Shown piece after piece: positions 1 to 9,800 of a stretch of DNA of 64,000 nt. The position numbers and the translations under genes were made by a program. How positions within the stretch are numbered: the stretch's first letter is position 1; every line of letters starts with the position of its first letter. The stretch is from Gemmatimonadota bacterium (GTDB lineage: Bacteria; Gemmatimonadota; Gemmatimonadetes; Longimicrobiales; Gaopeijiaceae). The notes beneath the pieces are model-generated. The model made no database searches. It saw only the letters and a program-made list of their open reading frames with translations, and was not told the origin of the DNA. The stretch lies in assembly GCA_028873595.1 (NCBI GenBank), contig JAPPOV010000033.1, positions 1-64,000 of the forward strand, in the 5' to 3' direction.

Positions 1-2416
1 CGACGAAGACGAGCAGGGGTGTGGCTCGATAGTCGAAAGGGTGCCCCTCGAGAACTACGAAGTCGGCGTCCTTCCCGACCTCGATGCTGCCCATGCGGTC
101 AGACACACCCGCAACCTCCGCTGCATTCAGCGTCGCCATGCGGAGCGCCTCCAGCTCGGTCGTGCCATTTCGGAATGCCCAGGCCGAGTTCAGGATGGGC
201 TCGCCGGCGAGTCGACCGATGGGGGAGGCACGGCGTGACGCGCCCGGTCCGTAGAATGCGACCTTCACACCCGCGCTACTCAGGATCGCGGGACCTTCAA
301 CGCTCCAGCCCTCTCCGCCCCCCCGGATGTCAGAAGCGAACGACCCGGAGTTCCCGAGGATCACCCCTACGTCGGCAGCGGCGAGTGTGTCGGCAAGCCG
401 GTGCGCCTCGACGCCCCCGGTCACCACGAGTCGGAGGCCATATGTCTCCGCGATGTTCATAGCCTCGCGGATCTCTGCTTCTCGGTCGGCGTGAATAACC
501 GCAGGTACTCGGCGCTCGAGCACGGGCTGGAGCGCTTCCAGGCCGGGATCGTATTCGCGATCGGGCCCGGCATCCCGGTAGCGAGTCGCGTCTTCGAGTG
601 TCGCGCGGATCATCGACGAGGCTTCCTGAAGTGACATGGGGTTCTCGGGGCTCTCGGACCACTGCCTGCGAGCGGCGGACGAGAGCGACATGACCATGCT
701 ACTCGGCTCTCGCCGAACCATCTTCTCGAAATCCAGGCCGGGTGTCTTGATTACGACGCCGTTCCCACCGATCAGGTTCAGGATGCCCGGCGTCACCTGC
801 ATCGCGGTCACACCGACGTTGGTGTTGACCCGGTACGAGGGAAACCACGGGTCTACGGCGTATAGCGCGTTCATCTCCGGCACGACTGGCTTAGTGAGTT
901 CGTCATTCTGGACTTGCCACTTGAGATCGCCGATCCAGTCGTTCGCGAACGCGCGGGCGACGATCGATCCGGGCATGATCACCCGCCCCCCTACGTCGAG
1001 CGTGGGGATTCCCGGAGGTGGGGATGCGCCCGCTTCCACCTGCGTAAACCGTCCGTCCTCCACGACCAGCGTCGCATCGCGGATCGGGCCCGAGCTCATC
1101 GTAAAGACGTGGGCGCCGGTGATCGCGAAGGTCTCGTCGCCCTGGCTGACAGCTCCGGTCATCGTTGTGAACGGGCCCACCGGTGTTGGCCGGTCCGGTT
1201 GGCGCGACACGGTCTGTTCGTACTCGAGTTCGCCATCCACGAAGACGCGCTCGATCCGATCTGCCGAAAGGTCCAGGAAATGGCCGTTGAGTAACACTAG
1301 GTCGGCGTCTTTGCCCACCTCGATACTCCCGATTCGGTCATCGAGCATCATGGCTTTCGCGCCGTTGATAGTCATGATCTCGAGTGCCTGTTGATCGGTG
1401 AGGCCGTGTCGGGCGAGAAAGGCACCGTACTCACGGAAGTCGCCGAAGTGCTGCGCGGACATGTCGGTCTGAATGCTCGCCGTGATGCCCGCGTCGAGGA
1501 GGACCTCGAGGAGGTTGATTGGCTCTGGATCGTTGTAATACTGCACGATCATCATGGGGCCAATGACCGGTATGATGTCCGTGTCCCGGAGCACATCGAT
1601 CATCGGAAAGACCTCTTCGGCGTGGGCGAGGGCCAGACGGTCGATGAAGCCGTACTTCCTTGCGAGACGCATGACCATCATGGTCTCGCTCGGATAATGC
1701 GAGTGGGCGTGGACCATGACCTCGCCCCTCAGGACGGGGAGTAACGCCTCGAGTCTCTCGTCCCGTGCCGGGGGAGCGGTGGCCTGGCCGGCGGTATAGG
1801 CATCGAGCGACAACCGGTACTCCGTGGCCCGCCGGAAGTACTCGTCCGCGGTGGCGTACCATCCCATGACCGTCTGAGGTGTCTGCCCCGGGCGCAGGTT
1901 GATCAGGGGTCGCACCGCCATCTTGAGATCCACGTACGGCTTGAGGATCATGTCGGGTCCAGGCTCGGCCTTCATCTTCAGGGCCACCGACTGCCCGCTG
2001 GAGATGATGCCGCTGCCTGATCGGGTAATGAGCGAGGTCACACCACCGGAAAGCGCGACCTGGATCATCGGGTCGTGGAGGTCGAGGTTCTCGACGGCCT
2101 TCCACTCCGGTGTGAACGGTCCCGGGATCATGGATCGGCTCGATCGATCCAGTGCCAAATGCGCGTGGGCGTCGATCATGCCCGGGATGACGACTGCGGC
2201 GGTGTACTCGACCGTTCCGGGTGGGGCGTCAACTGTGTGTCCGACCGCCTGGATCACCCCGTCCTGCAGGAGGATCTCACCGTCACGGATCACGCCGTTC
2301 GTGACCGTGTGAATCTCGTCTGCACGGATCAGGACGGCCGGCGATTGAGCCTCCGCTGCAGGCGGACTCGAGACCATCGCGGCCAGGACGATGAGGAGGG
2401 CGGGTGGGCGCTTCAC
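1..2416 (-). CDS. Exported tandem amidohydrolase with two modules, 3' end beyond the left edge
   Basis: One open frame of about 805 codons runs from a GTG at 2416 (GAGGAGA Shine-Dalgarno just upstream) through the left edge with no stop, so the C-terminus is missing. Residues 1-24 form a cleavable signal peptide ending in AEAQ. Module 1 (about 25-410) has the amidohydrolase metal motif PGMIDAHAH (H84, H86), later HAHSHYP and ALAHAEE segments, and the closing GSIEVGKDADLVLLNG segment. Module 2 (about 420-805) repeats the fold and its own IEVGKDADFVVLEG segment. However, at the aligned PGxIDxHxH site it reads PGSIVARAF, so both metal histidines are replaced (R488, F490). Module 1 is probably a metal-dependent imidazolonepropionase/prolidase-like hydrolase, and module 2 looks catalytically dead or regulatory. 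The substrate is unknown. The gene is divergent from the Tat protein/amidase pair at 2583. Confidence 0.85.
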   Translation of the reverse strand, partial: MKRPPALLIVLAAMVSSPPAAEAQSPAVLIRADEIHTVTNGVIRDGEILLQDGVIQAVGHTVDAPPGTVEYTAAVVIPGMIDAHAHLALDRSSRSMIPGPFTPEWKAVENLDLHDPMIQVALSGGVTSLITRSGSGIISSGQSVALKMKAEPGPDMILKPYVDLKMAVRPLINLRPGQTPQTVMGWYATADEYFRRATEYRLSLDAYTAGQATAPPARDERLEALLPVLRGEVMVHAHSHYPSETMMVMRLARKYGFIDRLALAHAEEVFPMIDVLRDTDIIPVIGPMMIVQYYNDPEPINLLEVLLDAGITASIQTDMSAQHFGDFREYGAFLARHGLTDQQALEIMTINGAKAMMLDDRIGSIEVGKDADLVLLNGHFLDLSADRIERVFVDGELEYEQTVSRQPDRPTPVGPFTTMTGAVSQGDETFAITGAHVFTMSSGPIRDATLVVEDGRFTQVEAGASPPPGIPTLDVGGRVIMPGSIVARAFANDWIGDLKWQVQNDELTKPVVPEMNALYAVDPWFPSYRVNTNVGVTAMQVTPGILNLIGGNGVVIKTPGLDFEKMVRREPSSMVMSLSSAARRQWSESPENPMSLQEASSMIRATLEDATRYRDAGPDREYDPGLEALQPVLERRVPAVIHADREAEIREAMNIAETYGLRLVVTGGVEAHRLADTLAAADVGVILGNSGSFASDIRGGGEGWSVEGPAILSSAGVKVAFYGPGASRRASPIGRLAGEPILNSAWAFRNGTTELEALRMATLNAAEVAGVSDRMGSIEVGKDADFVVLEGHPFDYRATPLLVFV

Positions 2417-2582
2417 CGGGTCTCTCCTCGGCAGCAGTCGAACATCAGCGTAACTTGGCGGGAGAAGAGGATGCGCAGCAAGCGACCGACACCGGCCGTT
2501 GATCGGGCGTACGGGCCAGGCGTCGCGAACTTGCCTTGCCGGTGCCCACACTGGATTGGACTTCCCACTGCTCGGGGCTGAC

Positions 2583-2870
2583 ATGACAATCGATCGAAGA
2601 CAGTTCGCCAAGGTCGCCGGTGCAGGCGCTGCCGTAATGGCTGTCGCCTGGCAGCAGGCGTGTGCCCAGGTTTCAGACACCGGGGGCGTCACCGCGGACA
2701 CGGTCCGAACGCTACTCGATGCGCAAGGACCTCGTGGGGTCTATGACGACCCGGAGGAGTTCGAGCGTCTTCGAAGGGCGATCGCGAACAGTGCGCGCAT
2801 TGCGAACCAGCTCAGGGCGTTTCCACTGAATGAAGACGAGCAACCGCTCACGATCTTTCGGAGAGGCTGA
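2583..2870 (+). CDS. Small Tat-exported protein coupled to an amidase
   Basis: A 95-residue protein with a twin-arginine leader (DRRQFAKVAGAGAAVMAV) and a cysteine near the end of the leader (QQACAQ). The mature part of about 65 residues is acidic and probably helical. I recognise no domain. Its stop TGA (2868-2870) overlaps the ATG of the amidase at 2870 by one base, so the two are probably co-translated and may work together. Small Tat proteins of this kind often sit before amidases or oxidoreductases in such genomes as putative partner subunits; that role is inference. An in-frame ATG at 2499 exists, but the Tat leader supports 2583. Confidence 0.7.
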   Translation: MTIDRRQFAKVAGAGAAVMAVAWQQACAQVSDTGGVTADTVRTLLDAQGPRGVYDDPEEFERLRRAIANSARIANQLRAFPLNEDEQPLTIFRRG

Positions 2871-4342
2871 TGCAGGCGACGCCGATCCACTTCATGACGG
2901 TCCGGGAGCAGGCGGACCTTCTCGCCTCGGGCGAGATCACCTCCGTCGAGCTGACTCAGCATTTCCTTGACCGCGCCGCGGAGCTCGACCCACCCCCGTT
3001 CGAACTTCCCAGCGAGCCCCGCTCCGACCACGACGGTATGCTCGCGACTATGGTCACGATTGCGCGGGAGCACGCGCTCGAAGCCGCCGAGCGTGCCGAC
3101 GACGAGCTACGCTCGGGGAGGCGACGTAGCATCCTCCACGGTATTCCATACGGCGTTAAGGATCTGCTCGATACCGACGGTATCCGCACGACGTGGGGCT
3201 CGGGGATCTTTCGGGATCGGGTGCCACGACGGAACGCGGGGGTCATCGAGCGATTGGACGCGTCAGGAGCGGTACTGATGGCGAAGAATTCGCTCGGCGA
3301 GTTCGCCGGGGGGAACACCAGCTCTGCCTTGAATCCGTGGAAGCTGGATCGCACCAGCTTCGGTTCGTCCAGCGGCACTGTTTCCGCCGCGGTCGCCGGC
3401 CTGATCGGGTTCGGGATCGGCACGGAGACCGGCGGCTCCATCGTGTATCCGGCTTCCTCGGTTGGAGCGTCCGGGCTCCGGCCTACCTTCGGCCGTGTGA
3501 GCCGATTCGGATGCATGCCCCTATCCTGGAGCCTGGACAAGATCGGGCCCGTAGGGCGGTCGGCCAGGGACTGCGGATACGTCCTCGAGCAGATCAACGG
3601 CTTTGATGCGCGCGACAACTCATCTGCGAGCCGCCCCTTCGCGTTTCGGGCCGATCCCGGCTCGATGAGTGGCCGGCGGCTCGGTGTCCACCGTCCCGAG
3701 TTCTTGCTGACGCAATCTGATCACAACCGTGCGGTCTTCCAGGAGGCGCTCGATCGTTGGGCGTCCATGGGGGTCATCGTCGAGGACATCGATCTGCCGC
3801 AGTACCCCACCGGCGCGCTCTTTTCCACGATCGTGACGGTCGAGAGCGGAACCATCTTCGGGGAGCTCCTCGCTGATGGCAGCGCCTCCGGCATGTTTTC
3901 GTTCAACGAAGATCGAGCCGCGGGGTGGATGGCCGGACGGATGATGTCAGCGTCGGATTATCTCACTGCGCAGCGGATCCGGAGCCAACTCACACGTGAA
4001 GTCGACGAGATCCTCTCGCGATACGACGCGGTCATTGCCCCCACCTGGCCGAATGGAGCCGCTCTGCGGGAGGTGAGTGACGGATGGCCGATTCCCGCAC
4101 GCCACGAATGGGAGCCGCCGAACGACCTGGCTGGCAGCACGCCGCGACTCAACGGCATCGCCAACCTGGCCGGTCACCCTGGCCTCAACATCCCGTGTGG
4201 CTTCGATCCGGACGGGATGCCGTTGTGTGTTCAAATCGTCGGTTCGGCGTTCGACGAACAGGCCGTACTCGATTTCGGGATGTCCTACCAGGACGAGACG
4301 AACTGGCACCTGATTCGGCCCGAATATCCTTGGCGTCGTTGA
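2870..4342 (+). CDS. Amidase signature family hydrolase
   Basis: A 490-residue protein of the amidase signature (AS) family, to which GatA belongs. The Ser-cisSer-Lys triad is visible. Lys97 lies in GIPYGVKDLLD, the cis-Ser is among S166-S168 of the FGSSSGT loop, and nucleophile Ser190 lies in ETGGSIVYP. Length and motif order are normal for a complete enzyme. AS enzymes hydrolyse C-N amide bonds of small molecules or peptides. No gatB or gatC lies nearby, so this is not the tRNA amidotransferase subunit. It has no signal of its own, yet it is coupled by a one-base overlap to the Tat protein upstream, which might carry it out of the cell or might act separately. The substrate cannot be read from sequence. 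Confidence 0.9.
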   Translation: MQATPIHFMTVREQADLLASGEITSVELTQHFLDRAAELDPPPFELPSEPRSDHDGMLATMVTIAREHALEAAERADDELRSGRRRSILHGIPYGVKDLLDTDGIRTTWGSGIFRDRVPRRNAGVIERLDASGAVLMAKNSLGEFAGGNTSSALNPWKLDRTSFGSSSGTVSAAVAGLIGFGIGTETGGSIVYPASSVGASGLRPTFGRVSRFGCMPLSWSLDKIGPVGRSARDCGYVLEQINGFDARDNSSASRPFAFRADPGSMSGRRLGVHRPEFLLTQSDHNRAVFQEALDRWASMGVIVEDIDLPQYPTGALFSTIVTVESGTIFGELLADGSASGMFSFNEDRAAGWMAGRMMSASDYLTAQRIRSQLTREVDEILSRYDAVIAPTWPNGAALREVSDGWPIPARHEWEPPNDLAGSTPRLNGIANLAGHPGLNIPCGFDPDGMPLCVQIVGSAFDEQAVLDFGMSYQDETNWHLIRPEYPWRR

Positions 4343-4445
4343 TCCTTGTTTGAAATGGGGGGACTCCAGAGAGCCTCCGAAGGGGTTCCGCTTAGGAGAG
4401 AACGCAGCTGGAGGCGTGGTCTCGGGGTCCAACGTCCTCTTCAGC

Positions 4446-4907
4446 TCACCACCGGATCCTGAGCAGTCTCTCGGGGTCGACCGGCAACTCCTCTTCTCCT
4501 GGCGCGCGCCCGTTCTCTCGCAGCAGATGCGCGAGCACCGCGACGTATTCCTCGGGCGCAAGACTGCCCGGTCGATCCTCCGGCATGTTCGTGCTGATGT
4601 GTTCGTAGAGGTGCCCGATCGGCTCGGCCATCCACGTCATGGCGAAGATCGGCCCCTTGAACTCGTTCGCACCGTGGCACGACGAGCACACCCCCGAGTA
4701 GACCGCCGCCCCGCGGTCGGCCTGCTCCGCGGTGTAGGTGGGGGCGAGCAGCGCCCCGGGTGCCGGTTGCTCAGCAGCAGTCCGCTCCGCCACTCCGGCT
4801 GCAGGAGGCCCGGCCGACGCGCACCCGGTCAAGGAGCATGCCCCGAACAGCCCGAGGAAGAGCCCGGCGACGGGCGGTCGGACGCCCGCGCCCGACCGCC
4901 CCTCCAC
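4446..4907 (-). CDS. Cytochrome c-type lipoprotein
   Basis: A 153-residue protein read from GTG at 4907, preceded by an AGGAGA ribosome-binding site. A longer in-frame ATG at 5060 would overlap the upstream TPR gene and encode arginine-rich nonsense. Residues 11-28 form a lipoprotein signal with lipobox SLTGC (C29). The mature part holds one class I cytochrome c domain: heme motif CSSCH (C74, C77, H78) and a likely axial methionine in the NMPED segment (M108). It is therefore a small electron carrier tethered to the outer face of a membrane. It lies 23 bp downstream of the TPR gene and is probably co-transcribed with it. Confidence 0.8.
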   Translation of the reverse strand: MEGRSGAGVRPPVAGLFLGLFGACSLTGCASAGPPAAGVAERTAAEQPAPGALLAPTYTAEQADRGAAVYSGVCSSCHGANEFKGPIFAMTWMAEPIGHLYEHISTNMPEDRPGSLAPEEYVAVLAHLLRENGRAPGEEELPVDPERLLRIRW

Positions 4908-4930
4908 CGGTCTCCGTCTCCTTGAGCCGA

Positions 4931-6550
4931 TCAGAAGCGCGAGGACGTGATGATGATGTCGGCCCGCGCCCATGCCTGTTCGAAATCGGTCCGCGCCTGG
5001 TCGGCTTCGCCGTCCTTGCCCTGGCCCCGCAACGCCTGCTCGAGGCCGAAGTACGACCATCCGTTGCTCGGATGTTCTTCGAGCGCGACCCGATACACCG
5101 CTTCCGCTTCGACGAAGCGCCCGGCCTCGATCAGCGCGGCGCCCAGCCAGTGGCGAGCGTGGAAGTTGAGCGCTTCGGGTTCCGCATACTCCAGGCCGTC
5201 GTGGCGCTCCGAGGCTCGCTCGAAGATGGTGATCGCTTCGTCGAGCTTCCCGTCGGCGCGGAGCATTTCACCCCGCAGGATGTCGCCGGTAATGCTCAGG
5301 AGATCACGCCCGCTGTTGTTCCGCTCCCGCACGTCGTCCGGGAGCGTAGCAGCCTTCTCGTCGACGGCCTCGAGATAGACGGCCGCGCTGTCCGCCGATC
5401 CCGCGCGCAGGTGCGCGTACCCGCGAGAGAACTCCCACAGGCCGCGACGCAGGGGGCGCTCCGGTGCCTCGGTCAGGGCGAGAATCCGACGGAACTCTCC
5501 GAAGCGGAGGAGGACCATGGACTGGTAGAACTGCCCCCCGCTCACCTGCCGCGCGTACTCCTCGGCGGCGGCACGAGAGACCTGACCCTGGCCGTCCATC
5601 GAGCCCGCGAAGAAGAGCATGTGCAGGTTGTGGGTCGCCCCGTACGACACGCCCTCTCCGTACGCGGTCCGCTCGTCGGAGCGCCATGCCATGGCGTTCG
5701 ACCGGACCGCCTTACCCCAGCGACCGAGGACGTTGTAGGTGTGGGACGGCATGTGGTTGAGGTGGCTGGATCCCGGAACGGAGGTCATGAGATGATCCGC
5801 GCACGCCTCGGCCTTCCACGCGGCCGATGTGGCCTCCGTGGCATGGATGTACAGGTGACACGCACCCGGGTGGTTGATGTTCTGCTCGAGCACGCCCTCG
5901 AGGACGCGGTGGAAGCTCTGCACGTACGGGTCGTCGGCTTCGTACAGGGATCGTTGCGTGTTGAGTAGCATGAGCGACTCCGCATACAACGTCCCGATGT
6001 CTACGTCGTCCGGGTAGGACGTGTAGATCTCCGACATCGCGAGCGAATACGTCGAGTCGAGCGGGGCGCGGGTGTCCGGGTCGTGATCGGAGACGTAGCG
6101 AAGCGCCATCGCGCGGATCAGCGCCTTCTCCTTCGGATCGTCCGTATGATCGATCAGAGCCAGCGCGCGCTGGGCCGCCTCATAGGCCGGGCCGGCATTC
6201 ACGTCCGTCATGCGGCCGTTGAGGAACGGCCCACGCGCCTGCGCCTCGCCCCACGCGCATATGGCGCAGTTCGGGTCCTGTCGCTGTGCTTCCTCGAACG
6301 AGCGAATCGCGACCGGCAGCGTGAAGGCGTACACCATCTGCATGCCCTGATCGAAGTACGCCTGGGCGTCGGGCACCTCCGTATCGATGGCTCGAGTGTA
6401 TTCCCCCGTGACCGAGGTCAGAAGAGGAACCGCCGGCTCCTGAGCTCCGAGGCCCGACGCCGATGCGAGCGCGGCGAAGGTCAGTAGCGAGGAGAGGTGA
6501 ATCCGAAGATCCACCACGACACTGGACGACCTGCTTACCAACCGCTCCAT
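4931..6550 (-). CDS. Exported TPR-repeat protein
   Basis: A 539-residue protein starting at ATG 6550 with AGGGGG eight bases upstream. The frame stays open to 6829, but those residues read as non-coding. A signal peptide (about residues 12-37) ends near GLGAQ. The body consists of helical TPR-type repeats: an early repeat containing CAICAWGEAQA, a central segment with HLNHMPSHTY and ATHNLHML, and several C-terminal pairs such as WLGAALIEAGRFVEAEAVYR. The family is widespread in Gemmatimonadota and Acidobacteriota without an assigned reaction. Conserved His and Cys residues suggest more than a pure scaffold. It is co-directional with the cytochrome c lipoprotein, which suggests a redox or metal-related envelope role (inference). 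Confidence 0.8.
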   Translation of the reverse strand: MERLVSRSSSVVVDLRIHLSSLLTFAALASASGLGAQEPAVPLLTSVTGEYTRAIDTEVPDAQAYFDQGMQMVYAFTLPVAIRSFEEAQRQDPNCAICAWGEAQARGPFLNGRMTDVNAGPAYEAAQRALALIDHTDDPKEKALIRAMALRYVSDHDPDTRAPLDSTYSLAMSEIYTSYPDDVDIGTLYAESLMLLNTQRSLYEADDPYVQSFHRVLEGVLEQNINHPGACHLYIHATEATSAAWKAEACADHLMTSVPGSSHLNHMPSHTYNVLGRWGKAVRSNAMAWRSDERTAYGEGVSYGATHNLHMLFFAGSMDGQGQVSRAAAEEYARQVSGGQFYQSMVLLRFGEFRRILALTEAPERPLRRGLWEFSRGYAHLRAGSADSAAVYLEAVDEKAATLPDDVRERNNSGRDLLSITGDILRGEMLRADGKLDEAITIFERASERHDGLEYAEPEALNFHARHWLGAALIEAGRFVEAEAVYRVALEEHPSNGWSYFGLEQALRGQGKDGEADQARTDFEQAWARADIIITSSRF

Positions 6551-6847
6551 CGAATTCCCCCTGGACATGTTCGGGCCGAGAGGGCGGCTCGCTGCCAATC
6601 CGCCGCCCACGCTGACCTTCAGCCTATCGCCCGTCGGGCCCGATGGGCAACGGCCCGGATCCCTCGCCCAGGCACGGCCCTCAACGGTCCCGGTAGACTC
6701 GTGCCAGATCCCATCGCCGAATACGGTCGGCGAAGAGATCTTCCAGACCCTGAGCTGCGACCCCACCTTGGGTGCCTCATGCAAGAGCTGCGACCCAACC
6801 CTGTGACGTAGCGATTGCCAACTTCCCATGCGAAGGAACTCGGCTCC
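6551..6847. promoter_or_regulatory. Divergent intergenic region with a 16-bp imperfect direct repeat
   Basis: This spacer separates the TPR gene (-) and the large fusion gene (+), so it should hold both promoters. It contains GAGCTGCGACCCCACC at 6752-6767 and GAGCTGCGACCCAACC at 6785-6800, which match at 15 of 16 positions with starts 33 bp apart, about three helical turns. That geometry suits two regulator half-sites on one face of the DNA. The site lies about 50-95 bp before the fusion gene start. No regulator gene is nearby and I see no convincing -35/-10 boxes. Confidence 0.45.
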
Positions 6848-9800
6848 ATGGCACGTCGCAGTTCAGTCTCCTCCGTCGTCGTTGCGACGGTGGCCTTCCT
6901 GTGTCCGACGTTGGCCGGCGCACAGACCCGTGAGGTGGCGTTCTCCACCGACGAGGGCACGTGGCTTTCGCTCGACGTCTCACCCGGCGGCGAGGAGCTG
7001 GTGTTCGAGCTCCTGGGGGACATCTATGGGTTACCCGTGGCGGGCGGGGAAGCGACCCCTGTCCTGACTGGCACCGCCTTTCAGTCGCAGCCTCGCTACT
7101 CACCCGATGGCGCCTGGCTCGCGTATGTCAGCGACGAGTCGGGTGCCGATAACCTCTGGATCGCGAGGTCCGACGGGTCGGGCGCACGCCAGATCAGCAA
7201 TCGGACCGGGTCGACGTTCATCTCCCCGGAGTGGTCGCCGGACGGCGAGACCCTGTTCACGACCGTCGTGACAGGCGCGTTTCAGCGTATCGCTGAGTTG
7301 TGGGCGTTCGACGTCGCGGATGGATCCGGGACACGGCTCGTTGACAACAACAATGGCCTCTCAGCGCCTCTGGTGTCGTCTCCGGCACCCGGTCCGTACG
7401 GCGCGTCTGTCGCGCCCGACGGGTCCATCTACTACACGTCGGTGACGCCCCGCCCCTACGGCAGCAGGAGCGGGGCGAGCAGTGCGGTGATGCGATACGA
7501 TCCGGCTGCGGGACGCAGCACGCCCGTGCCGCTCCAGGGCGCCCAGGCGATGAAGCCGCGTGTGTCTCCGGACGGTGAGACGTTGGTCTACGGTGCAATG
7601 CGTGATGGGCGCACGGGCCTCAAGGCAAGGGATCTGTCGACAGGAAGTGAGCGCTGGATCGCGTATCCGATCCAAAGGCATCAACTCGAGGGACGTGCGA
7701 CGCGCGACGTGCTCCCGAACTACGCCTTCGCACCCGATGGACGTGCTCTGTTCCTGGAGCTGCGCGGGCGCATCCGCCGCCTCGACCTGACGACGGACGA
7801 GGTTTCTCCCGTCCCCTTCGAAGCGCCCGTGCGCCTCCAGGTCGCCGAACGCCTCGACTTTCCCCGAGCGGTCGAAGTGGGTCCGGTGCGTGCCCGGCGA
7901 GCGCACGGGGTCGCGGTCTCCTCCGACGGACGCATGACGTTCTCGTCGCTGGCCCGCATCTGGGTCACCGGTGCTTCCGGTACCACGCCCCGGCGCCTGA
8001 CCGACGACGCTCGACCGCGCGAGTTCATGCCGGCATGGTCACCCGATGGCCGTTGGATTGCCTACGTCACATGGACAGAGGATGGCGGTCACCTCTGGAA
8101 AGCGAGCACCGAGGGCGGGGTAACTCAGCGCTTGTCCGATGCCCCCGCACTGTGGGCCGACCCGGTGTGGAGCCCGGATGGGGACGCGGTCATCGCACTG
8201 CGCGCATCGCTCGGCGCTGCGGAATCGTTGTCGGCCGTCGGGCCGGGCAGCGCGGTGCCGTCCACGGCCGACATCGTTTCGGTCCCTGCCGACGGTGGGG
8301 CGCATCGCACGATCGCGCCCTCAAACGGAGCGAGGTTTCCGCACTTCGGGCCGGCGACCGACGCCGTGTACCTCTCAGGAGGAACGGATGGGCTGGTGCG
8401 CCTCCCGCTCGTGGGCGGCACGCCCGAGACGGTTGCGACGACGAGTGGCCCGCCCGCAGCCGAGATGCGGATCAGTCCCGATGGGCGTTTCGTTGCCGTG
8501 CGAGCCGGCCCGAGCGTCGTGCGCGTCCAGATGCCGATGGCCGATGGCGTCGGTCCGGTAACGCTCACGCCCGAGGGTCCGCCGTTGACCTCGGCCGACG
8601 CGACGAGTGTGGCGTGGACGCCTGACGGTTCCACCCTCTTGTGGACCGAGGGGCCGCGGATCGGACAGGCCGGCAATGACGGGCGCACGGCACCGACCGT
8701 GATGCCGCTCGGTGTCGAAGTGCCGAGAGCCGCAGCGACCGGCTCCATCGTTTTGAGTGGCGCAAAGGTCGTGACGATGCGCGGCGACGAGGTGATCGAG
8801 CGCGGTGACGTGGTCGTGACGAACGGACGCATCGAGTGGGTGGGACCGACAGGGTCGCAGCTTCCCCCCGACGGCGCCCGCGTCATCGACGTCTCGGGGC
8901 GCGTCATCGTTCCGGGTTTCATCGATATTCACGCCCACTTCGGCGTACGTGGTGAGCTGCTCGAGCCCGAGGGCACGTTCGCGTTCTCCAACCTGGCGTT
9001 CGGGGTGACGACCGTGCGTAACCCACAGGCGCAGGTCGACGTATTCGAGCTGGCCGACGTGATCGAAGCCGATGGTGTCCCCGCGCCACGAGTGGTGTCG
9101 ACGGGGCCGGGGCTGTTCGGCATGCTGAACCTGCAATCGTACGAGCAGACGCTGACGCTGCTCCGACGCTATCGGGACGAGTACGGCACGCACGTCCTCA
9201 AGTCCTACCTGGTGGGTGATCGGCAACAACGCGCTTGGGTCGCTCAAGCGTCGCGAGAACTGGGCATGATGCCGACGACTGAAGGCGGAGCCGACACGAA
9301 GGCCGATCTCACACATGCGATCGACGGGTTCAGCGGGAACGAACACGCCGTGCCGGTCGCTCCGATCTACGACGACCTCGTCCAACTCTTCGCGCACACG
9401 GGCGTCACATACACGCCCACCCTGGTCGTTTCGTTCGGGGCCGCGTTGCCGATTTACCGGCTATTCGCCGAAGAACGACCGCACGAGGACGCTCGAGCCG
9501 CCCGGTGGCATGCCGAGGGAGAGTTGTACGAGCGAAGCTCGACCCGGCAGCTGTGGTTCGCGCCTGAAGACTTCAGCGCCGTCGAGGTCGCTCGGGGTGC
9601 CGACGCGATCCTGCGGGCGGGCGGCAATGTGGCACTGGGCGGGCACGGCGAGGTGCAGGGCCTGGCGAGTCATTGGGAGATGAAGCTGCTCGCCGACGGC
9701 GGCATGTCCAATCACGACGTCCTGCGCGTCGCGACGATCATGGGAGCCGAGGCCATCGGCCATGATTCGGATCTGGGGAGTATCGAGGCAGGGAAACTCG

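Noticed and set aside
1431-2105. A 224-codon minus-strand frame
   Set aside because: It is on the same strand as the left-edge amidohydrolase but out of frame. The true frame carries the metal motif and runs uninterrupted from 2416 to the edge.
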